Shown piece after piece: positions 32,311 through 44,104 of a stretch of 64,000 bases of DNA. The DNA is from Aphrocallistes beatrix. Taxonomy: Eukaryota; Porifera; Hexactinellida; Sceptrulophora; Aphrocallistidae. Positions within the stretch are counted from its first letter, which is position 1; every line of letters starts with the position of its first letter. A program made the translations under genes and the position numbers. The notes under the pieces are model-generated. The model ran no database searches. It was not told the origin of the DNA and saw only the letters and a list, made by a program, of their open reading frames with translations. The stretch covers positions 1,922,001-1,986,000 of the forward strand of contig OY725495.1 in the NCBI GenBank assembly GCA_963281255.1, written 5' to 3'.

Positions 32311-33467
32311 CTCTTTTTAAAACTCAAAACAAATTTTTGAATTATCTGTTTGGTTACCCTTTGAACTCTAGTACATAGCAATTTTGCTATCCCTTTTCCT
32401 TGACCACGTAAATAAAACTCGAAAAACAGGCGAAAATTGATGCTAACTGCTGTTAAGTAGCATGTCTCGAAATGTCTTGAATCTGAATATATATCTAATC
32501 TAGCTTATATATCGCTTACAGCGAAAATGAAAACTAAATCATTTATATGGAAACCTTGGATTGTAACAAAATCCAATAAAAAATTCAAGCGATCAACACA
32601 TCTTGGTTTCCTGTGAAATTCATCTTTTATCGCTCAAAATACAGTACATAATACAGGTCAAGAAACATCAGGGAAATAAATATCTCCTAAATCTGCGTAT
32701 AACACAATATTTTGATTATTGAGTTATTATTTGGAGTATACTCTGTCCATTCTGCACCTTGATAACTAGTTTTTGTATAATGTTAATACTTTTCTCCAAC
32801 CTGCAAAGTTGGAGACAATAGATCAAATTTGAATTATCTCAATACACCACTAACCTCTCGTGCTTTTTTATGTTTTTTTCTACCTTAATCCATAGGAATT
32901 TAACGCACATTATACACGTAATATGTATTTAGTAAATCTTAATGATTTTGGCGATTGATATTAGTTTATTTGTTCAATTTTGTAAAGATATGCATTTTAT
33001 CAGATATCCCTATCGAAAGATTTAATGTTGCCTCTTACAAACTTCATTTGAAATTTGTTATATTCGTTTTATCATTTCTTTTATTTTCTATTTATCTAAT
33101 TATTTGGAATTCTAAACATCTCTTCTTAAATTTATATAAGTCTCCCATTTATTTTGTCAAGAAAAGAGAAAAAGATCCTTATTGTTGACATTGATGTATT
33201 TTTGAAATCTTCACTGTCTTTTTTTAACCTTCTGGTAGGTATTTCTAATCAATTCTTTAATATATTTGCTTAGTCTACACCATTATTATTGACTCTCGAC
33301 TACATACTACACTACATGCATTTAATAGCCTTAACTTTATTGGAAAGTCTTTTAGAGTTATTTCGGTGTCATGAGTTAATTTGAAATGAATTTATTAATG
33401 ACTTTATGTAAGCTAATGAGAAATACAATAATATATAAAATATTATTGACTAAAACTTACCTATGAG
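32311..33467. other. No gene recognised
   Basis: AT-rich sequence. The plus-strand frame at 32955-33188 is strongly hydrophobic but looks like composition bias. It ends at a hAT terminus. Confidence 0.35.
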
Positions 33468-34030
33468 CAGTGCCGGATTTAGGAATGTGGGGACCCTGTG
33501 CGAGTGCAATTGTGGGGGCCCTGGCATCTAATAAAATAGTCATAAAATATAAAGATATCTAAATGTACATTTATTCCACTATAAATGAACTCTGCGTGCT
33601 TTTCTGCGTGCAAATTCATTAATCATGTCAGAAAAGTCAATTGAACGCATTATATCGTATTCGATACTCATCAAATTCAAAAGGTGCACTGAGGTATTCA
33701 AGTCCATTTTAGGATTTTGGAGCTGTATGTTCGTAGCATTTAATCGCTCCAGGATAACATTCAAGCACTCGGTAAATATCCCTGTCTCTAAACGACACAT
33801 TTGCTTGTGCAAACTAGTAGCAGTATTGCAAACGTTTCCCTTCTCATTCCTATCTTCTGCAATTTCGTTCAATACCTCCATTATCACTCTATACCCTTTG
33901 AACACTGCTTTGACAACATCTGCGTGGGCTGACCAACGGATGTTGTTTAATCTTTTGGTACTGGCAGTTTCTTCTCAGCTAACATGGTGTTGAGTAGTTC
34001 ATAACGCGAAGTGGATGCAGTGAAAAAACG
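33468..34030 (-). pseudogene. hAT (ZMYM1-like) transposase fragment with its terminus
   Basis: The minus strand reads NNIRWSAHADVVKAVF, then KGYRVIMEVLNEIAEDRNEK, SLHKQMCRLETGIFTECL and LNATNIQLQNPKMDLNTSV, a layout found in zinc finger MYM-type 1 / hAT proteins (W-AH-D, LERFNATSxRLQ-P). A one-base deletion interrupts the stretch near 33955. The end CAGTGCCGGATTTAGGAATG at 33468, followed by GGGGACCC-type sequence, is a typical hAT terminus downstream of the C-terminal half. The N-terminal half and the other end are missing. An 18-bp direct duplication (CGAAGTGGATGCAGTGAA) sits at about 34007-34045. Confidence 0.8.
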
Positions 34031-34045
34031 AAGTGGATGCAGTGA

Positions 34046-35298
34046 AAACGAATTTATGTCGATCACTATGCAGCCTCATGTAGTAATGTAGTAATGAGTC
34101 TAATTCATTAAAAAAGTAATATACAAGTTACGAATGATCTAAAAATTCAACAGATAGCCTTTATATATTTATTTGTATCATTACGTTGGGTAAAATTTTG
34201 AAATGAGATTTGCTGCATACAATATTTATATTAGTGAGAGTAGTAGTTCGCATCCATTTTGAAGCAAATATCGCAATATATAAAATAATATATTCGCAAT
34301 ATATTGAGTATTAATCATGTTAAAAGAAAACCTTAAAAACACCAAATTTTCAAAATTGGCTCGTAAAATGTATATGGCTTCTCAACACGCCGCACTAAAG
34401 GGCATTCCGGCCGTATGCGACTTAGAAAGCTAGTTTACGAATCACTGTAGTGGTCCAAAACAATTTTGACATATCGCCTTAGGTTTTTGCCCTTTTAGAA
34501 CACATGAAATAATTTCTGACGCTATATTCTAGGCGAAATATCCAAAAAGATCACCAAAATCTACCTTTGGGCAATATTATTTACTATGATTTAGAATCAA
34601 CCGCAAATCTAAATATACTAAATACTCTATACTGGCCAAAACTAACAAAGCTATTCTAGAAGCGCTAAATGTCTGCACAAACGATTTGGAACCAATGCCT
34701 AATCCCGAAAGTGTTGATTTTGATCTCGTGTCATTCCTAAATATTTGAATCCTTTTTTGGTAATATATGCTTACTAATTTCTCAATCAAAATTATATTTT
34801 CTTTTCATCATGAATATCAGATTTGATTTATTTTAAATACATGTATAAAATATTTGACATAGATAATAGTGACCCATTGAGAAAGGATAAAAACAAGTTG
34901 TTGAGAAAGCAAAAGTGGTGTACTCCATTTTATTCGCTGAACAGTGACAATATAATCAAATACCTTTTCATAAAGGGTAGATCATATTTGTGTTCTTTTA
35001 TGCTTCTAATATACAATCTCAGAAATGAGTTCCTCAAGTTGCAAGGCAGCAAAAGTTTGGAGAAAAGGGAAATTAGCTTTTGAAATTGCAATTCCTTCCA
35101 CATTTAATATATTTGTAAAGTATTAGTGAAACGAGAATAATCAACAGTAACACCCACACAATAGTCTAGATCTTTAACAATGTGATTTTTAACGATTGGA
35201 AGGTTTTTAATGTGGATTTCAGATAAAAGAATCTATCATAATGCAATTTGAAACTATAAATCAAAAGCAACTTATCCATTTATGAGTATTAACTACCC
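34046..35298. other. No gene recognised
   Basis: AT-rich. The plus-strand frame 34823-35083 (86 codons, Lys/Leu/Tyr rich) and the minus-strand frame 34577-34789 show no known domain. Either could be decayed coding DNA but nothing supports that. Confidence 0.35.
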
Positions 35299-35525
35299 AC
35301 AAGCGCGCTTCGCTTGCTTGCGGAGCGCGGCTGACGGACACTTTGTTTCCGCCGGAGGCGCTTATAGTTGCATTATATGTGAGGTATATTAATATGCACA
35401 TTCTAAAAAATTTCAGCCTTCTATCGCCTAAAATGACTAAGTTATAGTCGAAAAACTGAAAATTATAATTATAAAAAAGTGACGACATCATAATTCCATG
35501 ATGAATTGACATTTTCGTCTGAACC
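35299..35525 (-). mobile_element. HLE copy 7, internally deleted
   Basis: The GC-rich head (ACAAGCGCGCTTCGCTTGCT, then GACGGACAC) jumps directly to the ATATGTGAGGTATATTAATA segment and on to a degenerate second CRE block, losing the AP-1/CRE block between. It stops near TTTTCGTCTGAAC. Confidence 0.88.
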
Positions 35526-35627
35526 CCCGAACTTTTTGTGGGATATTTATTATCACAATATCTTCGATTAACTTAGTGGAAAGCCCCTCAGTTTGAAGCC
35601 AATAAGATTAAATTGGGAGGCTGAGCC

Positions 35628-37133
35628 TCAGCAAGCCTCCATTACGCGCCGCCCATCCCTACTATTGCAAATATGTCGGGCTTTGAAACACTTACACCTG
35701 TTAGTCCTAAAGCCCTTTTTAGTTACTGCACAGTTACATTTTGTAAAACCTTGACCACCACAATTCGATTCTTGGTGCACAGCCTCACGAAGTCCAAGCT
35801 CCACATCTTGAATTATATCCTCGTAGTTGTGAAGCTTTTGTGGACAAAGCTCAAATTGATTTCCCGCGAAACGTCCTTTAAGTATCCCCGAGCGAACTGC
35901 TGCTATCCGATACAGTTTTTCTCTCATCTCTATCCAGAATAATACCCATTATGTTTCGTGGGTCACCTTTACCACGATCGACCAAGGATATCGGGATGGT
36001 CACGTTATTGCCAGGATCACCAGCAACTTGTTCAAGCCGACTGAATTGAACCATTCGTTCACTCTGTATTACCAAGCCATCTCGAGCTCGTTTACGTTGA
36101 ATACTAATATTTCGATGCACTTCTATAAGAGCAATCCGTTAATATATCCTGTGAATTTACTATGAGCTATTTGTGACATCCACATTAGTATTATTGGATG
36201 CATCAGGAGAATAAGCTGCGTACAACTGTTCCTCGGATTCCATGTATGTATTTTAACACTTCCAAGGGGGAGTGAATTTGAACGTAGTCCAATTCGCGGT
36301 TCAGTTCCGAACAGGGGCCATAAATGGTGATTGTTTAATGCCTGAATGATAGCTACTGTTTTTCTGTAATTGGACAAAACGAAGGCCATTATGCCAGTCT
36401 TCGCTATGATTATCACCAAGCCATGCGATTAACATGTCTTTAATGTCGCAATTAAGGCTTTCCACTGATCCATGTGGATGTCTTGGTTTCCCATGAACCA
36501 TCAAAGGATCAGACCATAATAGTTAAAGTTCATTAATGACATGTGCAGTGATTTCAGACCCGTTGTCACTCTGTATTATCTGTGGTGCACCAAAAAGGAT
36601 AAATATATATCAATTAATTGGTATGCTACTCATGCTGCTCGTTTTGAAGTCAACGGGCTTAAAACGCAATATTTATTCAGGTAGTCTTGATAAACTAGGA
36701 TCCACTTATTTGATTCATAAGACATAGATTGCATATCAATCAGATCAACCTGACCACGTAATAACAACAATCAAAATTGGCCTCACGACTACTTTCGTTG
36801 TCGGACGTTTTCTCTTTTTCTGACGCTCAGCACATAATGATTTGTATAATTCTATTGATTCTCTCGTTATATTTGCATAATTGGTCAAATATTTTGTCAC
36901 GGCCACCATGACCAGTTTGAATATGAACACGTTTGATAATGTCAAACATCTCATTAATATGAGAAAAATATGTAGGGTCCTCAGAATTATCCATACGTTT
37001 GCGAATCAACTTATCAACATCACTACTTCTAAGTATCTCGTAGTGTCCAAGAATGTAATATTGCCTATTAGATTTCGTTGTCGATATAGAAGCTTCCTTT
37101 AATTTACTAATTAACTCAACAACAACGACCTTT
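35628..37133 (-). pseudogene. KRBA2/SCAND3-type integrase protein, frameshifted but nearly full length
   Basis: Read from 37133 on the minus strand: NRQYYILGHYEILRSSDVDK; HIQTGHGGRDKI (His pair of the H2C2 finger); SLCAERQKKRKRPTTK (Cys side, one Cys replaced by Arg); DLIDMQSMSYESNKWILVYQ and IIQSDNGSE (two catalytic Asp); VHGKPRHPHGSVESLNCDIK (third, Glu); WHNGLRFVQLQKNSSYHSGI; PGNNVTIPISLVDRGKGDPR; GILKGRFAGNQFELCPQKL; and a Cys-rich tail NCGGQGFTKCNC and TNRCKCFKA. The tail resembles a tesmin/CXC-type zinc module. About 500 residues survive with at least five frameshifts or stops. The family is gypsy-integrase derived and widespread in arthropods and vertebrates. No terminal repeats were found around this copy. 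Confidence 0.88.
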
Positions 37134-37859
37134 GCTCAGATTTTTGGAATTAATAATTCTTTCGTTATTTATAACTCAAATTCAATCATAAGATTCGAAT
37201 GTTATTTATTATCAATTCATTGTTTCGTATTGTCAGATTTATCGATGAATGTCGATTTGGTCAAATATAGATGTTTTCTTTTATACCTTTGGGTTTCTCT
37301 CATGATTAAACAATCAGTCAATCCATCAAATTTAGTGCTTGAATTTTCAGTCAATTTTAAAATTGCCTGAAAATTTCAGTAATTTTAATAACAATTGACA
37401 TAGTGAATTAGTCAATTTATGAATTGATTGACATTTTAGTCAATTTATAAATTGCCTGATTTTAAATATTGACTCTGTAACATATATAAATCCAGTTTAA
37501 CAATATAGCTATTTTTATTTTGTTTTATTCTTATTTTCATTAAAATATTTGATTTATTTTATTTCAATGTAGGAACATGATGAAAAGAGCCAATTTATAT
37601 CATATATGTCACAGAATTTAAGATTTCACCCATCAATCTCTATTTTATTAAACTTCATCCAAAGAGACATCACAAATATTCACTAATATTTATTAACAGC
37701 GAAAATATTATTTTGGTGTATATTATAAACTTTAAAATTTAAATTAGTAATTATTTCAATTTATTAAAGTTTCTTATTTCACTTACATGTTTACAAGTTT
37801 AGTGAGTTTCAAATTGTATTAATGGAATCAATTTATATAAAGTTTGGGCAACGGGCTCT
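37134..37859. repeat. AT-rich tract with degenerate TCAATTTATAAATTG repeats
   Basis: Between about 37300 and 37460 the motif GTCAATTT(AT)AAATTG and its relatives recur in loose direct and inverted order. No gene was recognised in the rest. Confidence 0.5.
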
Positions 37860-39960
37860 TGTTTTCAATCTTGAAGGTAGTTAGAAAATGGGCTTATATG
37901 TTACTTCATCAAAATAGATCGTTAGCGCTTGTTGTGGGGGTGATGAGTGTAATACTTGAAACCGTCCGTGATAAAGTTTAGCGGTAGCAATGCAGCTAAA
38001 ATCGGGGTATAGGGATTGTCTTGGTTGCAATGACCAAAGGCTTCCATGATAAGCTGATGGGGAGTAGAGGAGTAGAATTTGTTGTCAAATATGTAAATGT
38101 TGGTCAGATTGATGGACAGGTGTGAGAGGCTATCACCTCGTGAATGTCATCACATAAAAAGGTGAGTTAGCATATTGGGGAAATGAGGGGTCGTTAATAG
38201 GAAGATACGAGGGTGGTTACTGAGGGCTTGTGATTAGCGATTGGTCGGACTAATTGGGCGAGTTATGGATCTTAAATAATGATGACGAATAGACTTCCTT
38301 TGTTTTAAATTTAGCCTTATGGACTTTAAGCTTAAAATAGAATGTGAATGGGCGATCATCTTGTAGCGTTTGTAGGTTTGGGTCCTCCTCAGAGAGGAGA
38401 TTCCTGAGATGTACCGCGTTGAAATATGCATATGGTGGAACACGCTTAACATTCGCTGATCACCATATATCGTATAGTTGCCACAAATCTGAATCATGGA
38501 CTGTGACTAACCCATGTCTTTTATCTATTTGAAAAATACAAAGATCCTCTTAGTTCAATTGAGTGCGAACTGATTTGAGAAGGAAATTAAATTCCCTTTA
38601 CAAATCTCGTTTCCAGCGTGGTAATGGAAAAAATGTGAGTGGCGTTGCATTGTGGTCTAAATTAAGTGCGAAATTGAATGGAGAGGTAAATGGTTCTTCC
38701 GGTTGTGTGGTTGCGACCTGAAATTCTGGACCAAAGCCGAGTCTTTGAACTTTGTGTGCGATGTACTGCGAAATAATATCCATTAAGAATACAGCCGGAG
38801 GAGAGTGATCAAATTCTTATGGGAATGGGAGCGGTGGTCTTATTATTTTGGCAGTAGCGCCTGGGGCCATAGTGAAATGATGATATAGAGAACGCATATG
38901 TTGAGTGGTTAAATGAGAACAAAGGTCACAAAAATGTGATTCTGACCTGGCCTAATCCGCCTCCCTTAGTGAAAATTTCGGAGTTCGACTTTAACCACGT
39001 TATCTGCAAGCGGCGTTGATCGTGAATTGATACTTTATCCTCCAAAAAGAAGGTGCAGTAATTATTTGATGAGAACACGTACCTGAAAAGCAGGCTTCAG
39101 TCCTATGGGGTGGGCATGATTTAGGGCCTGGATTGCAGTGGAGATGGTTGATAGCTGAGTTTGATGTACTACTTCGTCCACACTTCATGCAGATACCATT
39201 GGCTTTGTACGCAAGCAAGAGAGCCTTTTGAGCGTTTTCACGTTGGGTGATAGTGGGTCTTACGTTGACTAGGTGGCGAACAGATCCCGTCTTTCGGCAG
39301 AATTCGAGCAAGGACATGCTTGGCGCTCCGATTGATTAGGCGTTCCTTGAGTGAGAGCACCAAAAATAACTTTGAAGGTACTGCTTAAGTTTGCCGGGAT
39401 AGTTTTGAGGTATTATTCGAGAGTGAGGCCTCGTGTTTTGACTGTGAGTTGGTATACTTCTTTTCAGTAGTAGTGAGTTTGGTCGCTGATGCTAGGCATC
39501 TAGCGCATGGGAGGGGTGTGGGTTAAATGGCTTGAACTTTAGCGCGTCGTTTGGGTTTTGGGCGGATCGGTTGTCGTTCAGCAGTTGCTGCGGCATAAAG
39601 TGAGTGTCTTTGGAGCCTTTGCTTGATTTTTGCAAAAGATTTCGTGAGCAACGAGGCGCGGTAAGAGCGCCCTAACCAGCATGTTGAGATACAGAATGTG
39701 CTTTTGGCCTTCAGTCAGGACAAATATGGCGTGAAAGGCTCCTTTACAACATTCAGTTGAGTTTATGCGACAAGTGAATAACATCCATAAAGAGCGAAGA
39801 TGCAAAGGAGTTCTTTTTTATTTTTAGGCTTTGAACGCCTTTCCTGACTGTTGCTTGCATCATTATATCTTTGGCATTAACATTCTCAAAAGGAATGTTA
39901 TATTTTTGAGAAGCTCTAAAATCACTGGAGGGATATCTGAACCGGTTTTGCTTCCTGATC
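37860..39960 (-). pseudogene. Degenerate coding-like tract, family not recognised
   Basis: Base composition shifts here: the plus strand becomes G/T-rich, and the minus strand shows collinear open pieces separated by stops. They include PSSDFRASQKYNIPFENVNA and VRKGVQSLKIKKNSF (39960-39753), a Cys-rich piece ANGICMKCGRSSTSN then CPPHRTEACFSGTC (39317-39000), FCDLCSHLTTQHMRSLYHHF, YIAHKVQRLGFGPEFQVATT, PFTSPFNFALNLDHNATPLT, and near 38500-38300 YAYFNAVHLRNLLSEEDPN. The Cys/His spacing hints at zinc-binding modules. I do not recognise the protein. It lies just upstream, on the same strand, of the KRBA2-like integrase, so both could come from one larger element. Confidence 0.4.
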
Positions 39961-40002
39961 AATAAATGTGAATTATATACTCATCTTGTTGACGTATTAA
40001 TA

Positions 40003-40540
40003 ACAAGCGCGCTTCGCTTGCTTGCGCTGCGCGGCTGGCGGACACTATGTCCGCCGGAGGCTCCCTTCGTTCGCCTGGGGTCACATTAGTTAATTATAAG
40101 GGAGATAACATCTCTAAATATGTTCATCTTAGTGTTAAAATCGATATCACTCGAAAAATCACCAAATTTGTCAATTTTAAATTTTTGATGCGGAATGATG
40201 ACGTCATAACAGTGTGATGAGTCATCGTTTTTTGATGGTAGTTATATCATATGTGAGGTATATTAATGTACACATTCTATTAAAATTTCAGCCTTCTATC
40301 TCTTTTCATGGCTGAGTTATGCTCGAATAACTGCATTGCTTAACTTTTAAAAATGTGACAATGACGTCATAATTCCATGATGAGTCGACATTTTTCTGAG
40401 CTCAGAACTTACTGGAGCCATAGTCAAAATACTCCCACATGCCAAAAATCAGCTTTCTACGCCTGACAGTTTCTTCAATCAATTCGTTACAGAGATAGAT
40501 ATACTATATACACACATTAATCGAGTTTTAATAGTAAGGA
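40003..40540 (-). mobile_element. HLE copy 8, complete
   Basis: Complete 538-bp copy from ACAAGCGCGCTTCGCTTGCT to TTTTAATAGTAAGGA, with all blocks: GGCGGACA-CTA-TGTCCGCC hairpin, ATGACGTCATAAC, AATGACGTCATAATT, AATCAATTCGTTACAG and a short TA tract. A good reference copy for the family. Confidence 0.95.
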
Positions 40541-40974
40541 TATAAAATAAAAATATTCTGTGTTGGATGAGTCTGTGCTTGCTCGACCATCATGCATAGT
40601 ATTTAGCATGTGTGCTAGGGATCGGTTTTGCCGGGATTTGGCTATTTGCCGGAATCCCGGTTATTGCCGGGATCGCCTAAATTTATCGGGATCTAGCCGG
40701 GAATTTAAAAACCTTTATGTAGTGGACTCAGAATGAATTAATATTCTATTCATGTAATTTATGGTTAAACGTATTTATTATACACTATAGACATTAACAT
40801 TAATTTATTTCAGAATTCTGGACACCCCGCTATTCCGAATTCCGACCATTCTTTTAGGACGAAACCCTACCTAAGGCTACCTTTAACCTCAGAAATACGG
40901 TCAATTCATAACATCAATAGTTCACTACTTGTTGAATCAATAGTTACGTGTTAAACCAAAACATTTTATTGACA

Positions 40975-41757
40975 ACAAGCGCGCTTCGCTTGCTTGCGCT
41001 GCGCGGCTTGCGGACACTGCGTGTCCGCAGATTTACCCAGTGGGTGCTTGGGGATATTAAGGAAACAATACGTCGCATTCTTGTTTTATACTAATTACGC
41101 TGGATTGTCATTTGTCTATGGTTACATTAATGAAATCAGAATTGTAGCAGAAATTTTGTTTCGTGATAAATATAATTTAATTCGTATTAAGTCTTAAGTC
41201 AACTATCCTGAATGTAAGCTCAATTTGAATTCACAAAGTTCACATTGCTTAAGATTATTGTACTAAAATAATCAATTCCAGTCCATGTCGTTAAAAGTTA
41301 TTTTATGATCGAATTGATTGATCGTAGCATATAACACACTTTAATTGTTGTTAACAACAAATTATAGACTCAAAATAGTAGTATTCAATCATTTATATGA
41401 AATAGAATCGTGTGAATGGCATTACAAAAGGCTGATAATTGATTGGTTCACATAAACCAATGAATTTCAATCACAAATAGTTCTTTTGATTGTATGCATA
41501 AGTCAATACTAGTTTATTCCAATGTATTTGCATTATAAAATAATCGAATTTGATTGGTCAGCACATTTTGTCACCTATCTCGGCGAGGTGTGAACATTTC
41601 GCTTAGATCTTCGAACTTAATCCTAGATTCATTATTTCACACCTACATGCCAATTTTTGTATCTCTACGACTTGCCAATTCTTCAATCAATTCGGACAAA
41701 CAAACAAACAAACAAACAAACAAAAAAAAAAATCCTGGAGTTTTAATATATAAGATT
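40975..41757 (-). mobile_element. HLE variant (copy 9) with a CAAA tract instead of TA
   Basis: The head ACAAGCGCGCTTCGCTTGCT and GCGGACACTGCGTGTCCGC match the main family. The middle is largely different. The other end has CTTGCCAATTCTTCAATCAA (cf. CAGTTTCTTCAATCAATTCG in the main family), a (CAAA)n tract, and TCCTGGAGTTTTAATATATA, equivalent to the usual terminus. A second end of this variant is at 63790-63861. The 99-codon open frame across 41554-41853 runs through the repeat and is not a gene. Confidence 0.8.
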
Positions 41758-41852
41758 ATACGAGTATACATACCAATACATTGCAATGTAGATACATACA
41801 TATCTATAAATGCTGAACATCTTACTCCGTCAGTAATTCCTGTTTTGAAATA

Positions 41853-43832
41853 ATGGCATCTTCACTGAAAAGAACAATTTCTGGGGTATGGACTTACTTC
41901 ACTATAGATGAGTTAGATGATTCGATAGCAGTGTGCAACATAGAAAAATGTTCAGCGAAATCACGAAGAGTACGCCGTGCTCCTAGTGGCGCTGAAAAGA
42001 AAACATACTCGACAAAAGGATTGTGGACTCATCTCAATTCTCATCACCATGATGAGTATAAGCAAGCGAGTGAAGTTAAGAAGGCTGAACAAGATGAAAA
42101 AAGGCTAAAACTTTCGAATGAAGAAAAACAATGAAATCTACAGCATAGCGACAGTATGAATATGACGAAGCAGCTGACTTTCCAGCAGACATTCGATCGG
42201 CAGAAGAAGTGGACTGAACATCATCCAGAGCAACAGTCAATAATATTTCGTTTAGCTGAGTGGATTTGTAACGCTATGCTTCCCTACACAATTGTGGAGG
42301 ATGATCATTTTAAAGTAATGATTAATCAACTTAACCCAAGGTTTGTTATCCCAAACGAGAAGAAATTACGTCAAAAAATCATCTCAGATATATACAAACG
42401 AGTATACCAACATATAAAAATGATTACAGCGAGTGATATTTTTTATTTCTGTTCTATAACTACAGACATCTGGTCATCTCAGAGTATGCATAGTTTTATC
42501 AATACAACGTTACACTTCATTGATAATAATTGGAAACCCAAGATGGTAGTTTCGAAGTGTATCCCAATCGATGAGTCACACACAGGCCAACACATTGCAG
42601 ATGTGCTTGGTAATATGATGGCAGAATGGAAACTGAACCACAAACTCCACGTAGTTTTGCGTGACAATGTCCCAAATATGGTTAAGGCGATGAAATTGAA
42701 TGGATGGAAAAGTGCAGGATGCTTTTTGCACACTCTACAGTTAATTGTTGATCATTCCATTTTTTAACAAAGCGGTGTTAAGTTAATGATGACCAGGGCT
42801 AACAAATTAGTATCTTACTTCAAACATAGCCCCAAGGCAATGTACATTCTTCACAAGCACCAAAAAGCATTGCACGAGGAAGATGGGGAAATGATGCCAC
42901 ACAACAACTTAATCTTGGGAGACAAAACAAGGTGGAGTAGCTATTATCATATGCTTTTGAGATTGCAACAACAGAAGCGCGCAATTCGTAGATGTGAGGG
43001 TGACTACGAGATAGACATAAAATTGGATCAGACGCTGAACTCGACTGATTGGGTATTAATTCCGAAGGTTATAAGTATATTAAAACCCTTTGCGGATGTT
43101 ACAACTGAAGGTGAACGTGAGGGTGCTTGTATTTCAGAGGTGATTCCGTCAGTGAAATATATCATACATGAATTGTTATCAATAACAGAGAGTGGAATAG
43201 GGACGATGAAAAATGAACTACTAGCTCAAATGGAAAGATATTTTGAAGGTGGTGACCATCCGTGAACACTTTTCCAATATTGAAATCAATGAACCTTTCG
43301 CTATCGCGACACTCTTAGACCCTCGTTACAAGACTCGTGGTTTTAGCAAAAGGGAAAATGTAAACATTGCAAAAGATTTACTATTTGCTGAATTAGTAAA
43401 TAAAATTGATCTTTCAGTTTCGTACTCACTAGAGAGCCAACAAGTCATCATAGTGCTGAACAGAATTCGAGGACAAAGAGAAGTGGTTGGGAGTCTATTT
43501 TGGACAGTTCTTCTGAAAATGATGATGACAACGTAGTTAATGCTGCTCAAGAGGTACAAGTGAAAGCTTATTTTAATGAAAAGAGAATTGAAAGAGATGA
43601 CGATCCATTTGCCTACTGGAAGGGATGGTCTGTGCAATGGCCACAACTGGCAAAATTGGCTTATAAGTATATGTGCACACCAATTGGATCATGTGCGAGT
43701 GAACGTGAGTTCAAAATTGCAAAAAGCATCAGCAGCGATGAACGTGTTAGACTGCTCCCAGAAAATATTGAGAGGCTGCTGTTTCTAAAATTCAATTTGA
43801 GGGCAATCGGATATAACAACAACTCAAGATAG
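41853..43832 (+). pseudogene. hAT transposase (ZBED-like), two stops and two frameshifts
   Basis: Starting at ATG 41853: a BED-type zinc finger (VWTYFTIDE, CNIEKC, GLWTHLNSHHHDEY; the usual C-x2-C is C-x4-C here), then SITTDIWSSQSMHSFINTTL (first catalytic Asp), SHTGQHIADVLG, LRDNVPNM (second Asp), CFLHTLQLIVDH, RWSSYYHMLLRL, ATLLDPRYKTRGF and the C-terminal dimerisation block CASEREFKIAKSI with PENIERLLFLKFNL. In-frame stops lie at 42132 (TGA) and 42765 (TAA). Frame shifts occur near 43260 and near 43500. Total length of about 650 codons is normal for the family. All key blocks persist, so decay is recent. Confidence 0.92.
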
Positions 43833-44104
43833 TAAATGAGGAGGAGGAGAATTTAATATCTGAAAGCATTGATATTTTTTAGTAGATTAAACTCTTAAAC
43901 TCCAATTTAGTAGTAATTCATCCTATTTAGTACCATTTAGTACCAAATAGTTCCCAATAATTGAAGAACTTTATATTGTGGCGTTTAGATTATCATACTA
44001 GTATATAATTGTTTATTACGTACGTTTATGTACTAATCCCGGCAAAAAATCTGAAAATCCCGTCCCGGCAGAAAATCTTATCCTGGTCGATCACTAATGT
44101 CTGC

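Larger units (their letters stand above)
40616..44096 (+). mobile_element. hAT element (ZBED-type) with 8-bp TSD, interrupted by an HLE variant
   Basis: The left end TAGGGATCGGTTTTGCCGGG and the right end (read inward TAGTGATCGACCAGGATAAG) are flanked by ATGTGTGC at 40608-40615 and ATGTCTGC at 44097-44104, an 8-bp duplication with one difference. Several GCCGGGAT/ATCCCGG motifs lie within 90 bp of the left end and 60 bp of the right end, as expected for subterminal transposase sites. The transposase remnant is at 41853-43832. Without the HLE variant at 40975-41757 the element would be about 2.7 kb. Confidence 0.92.

Noticed and set aside
33625..33993. 122-codon plus-strand open frame
   Set aside because: Antisense shadow of the hAT (ZMYM1-like) transposase fragment.
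35673..35942. 89-codon plus-strand open frame
   Set aside because: Antisense shadow of the Cys-rich tail of the KRBA2-like pseudogene.
38880..39005. Plus-strand reading of about 40 residues (ENAYVEWLNENKGHKNVILT) that looks like protein
   Set aside because: It is short, ends in a stop and has no continuation on the plus strand, whereas the minus strand shows collinear pieces over 2 kb.
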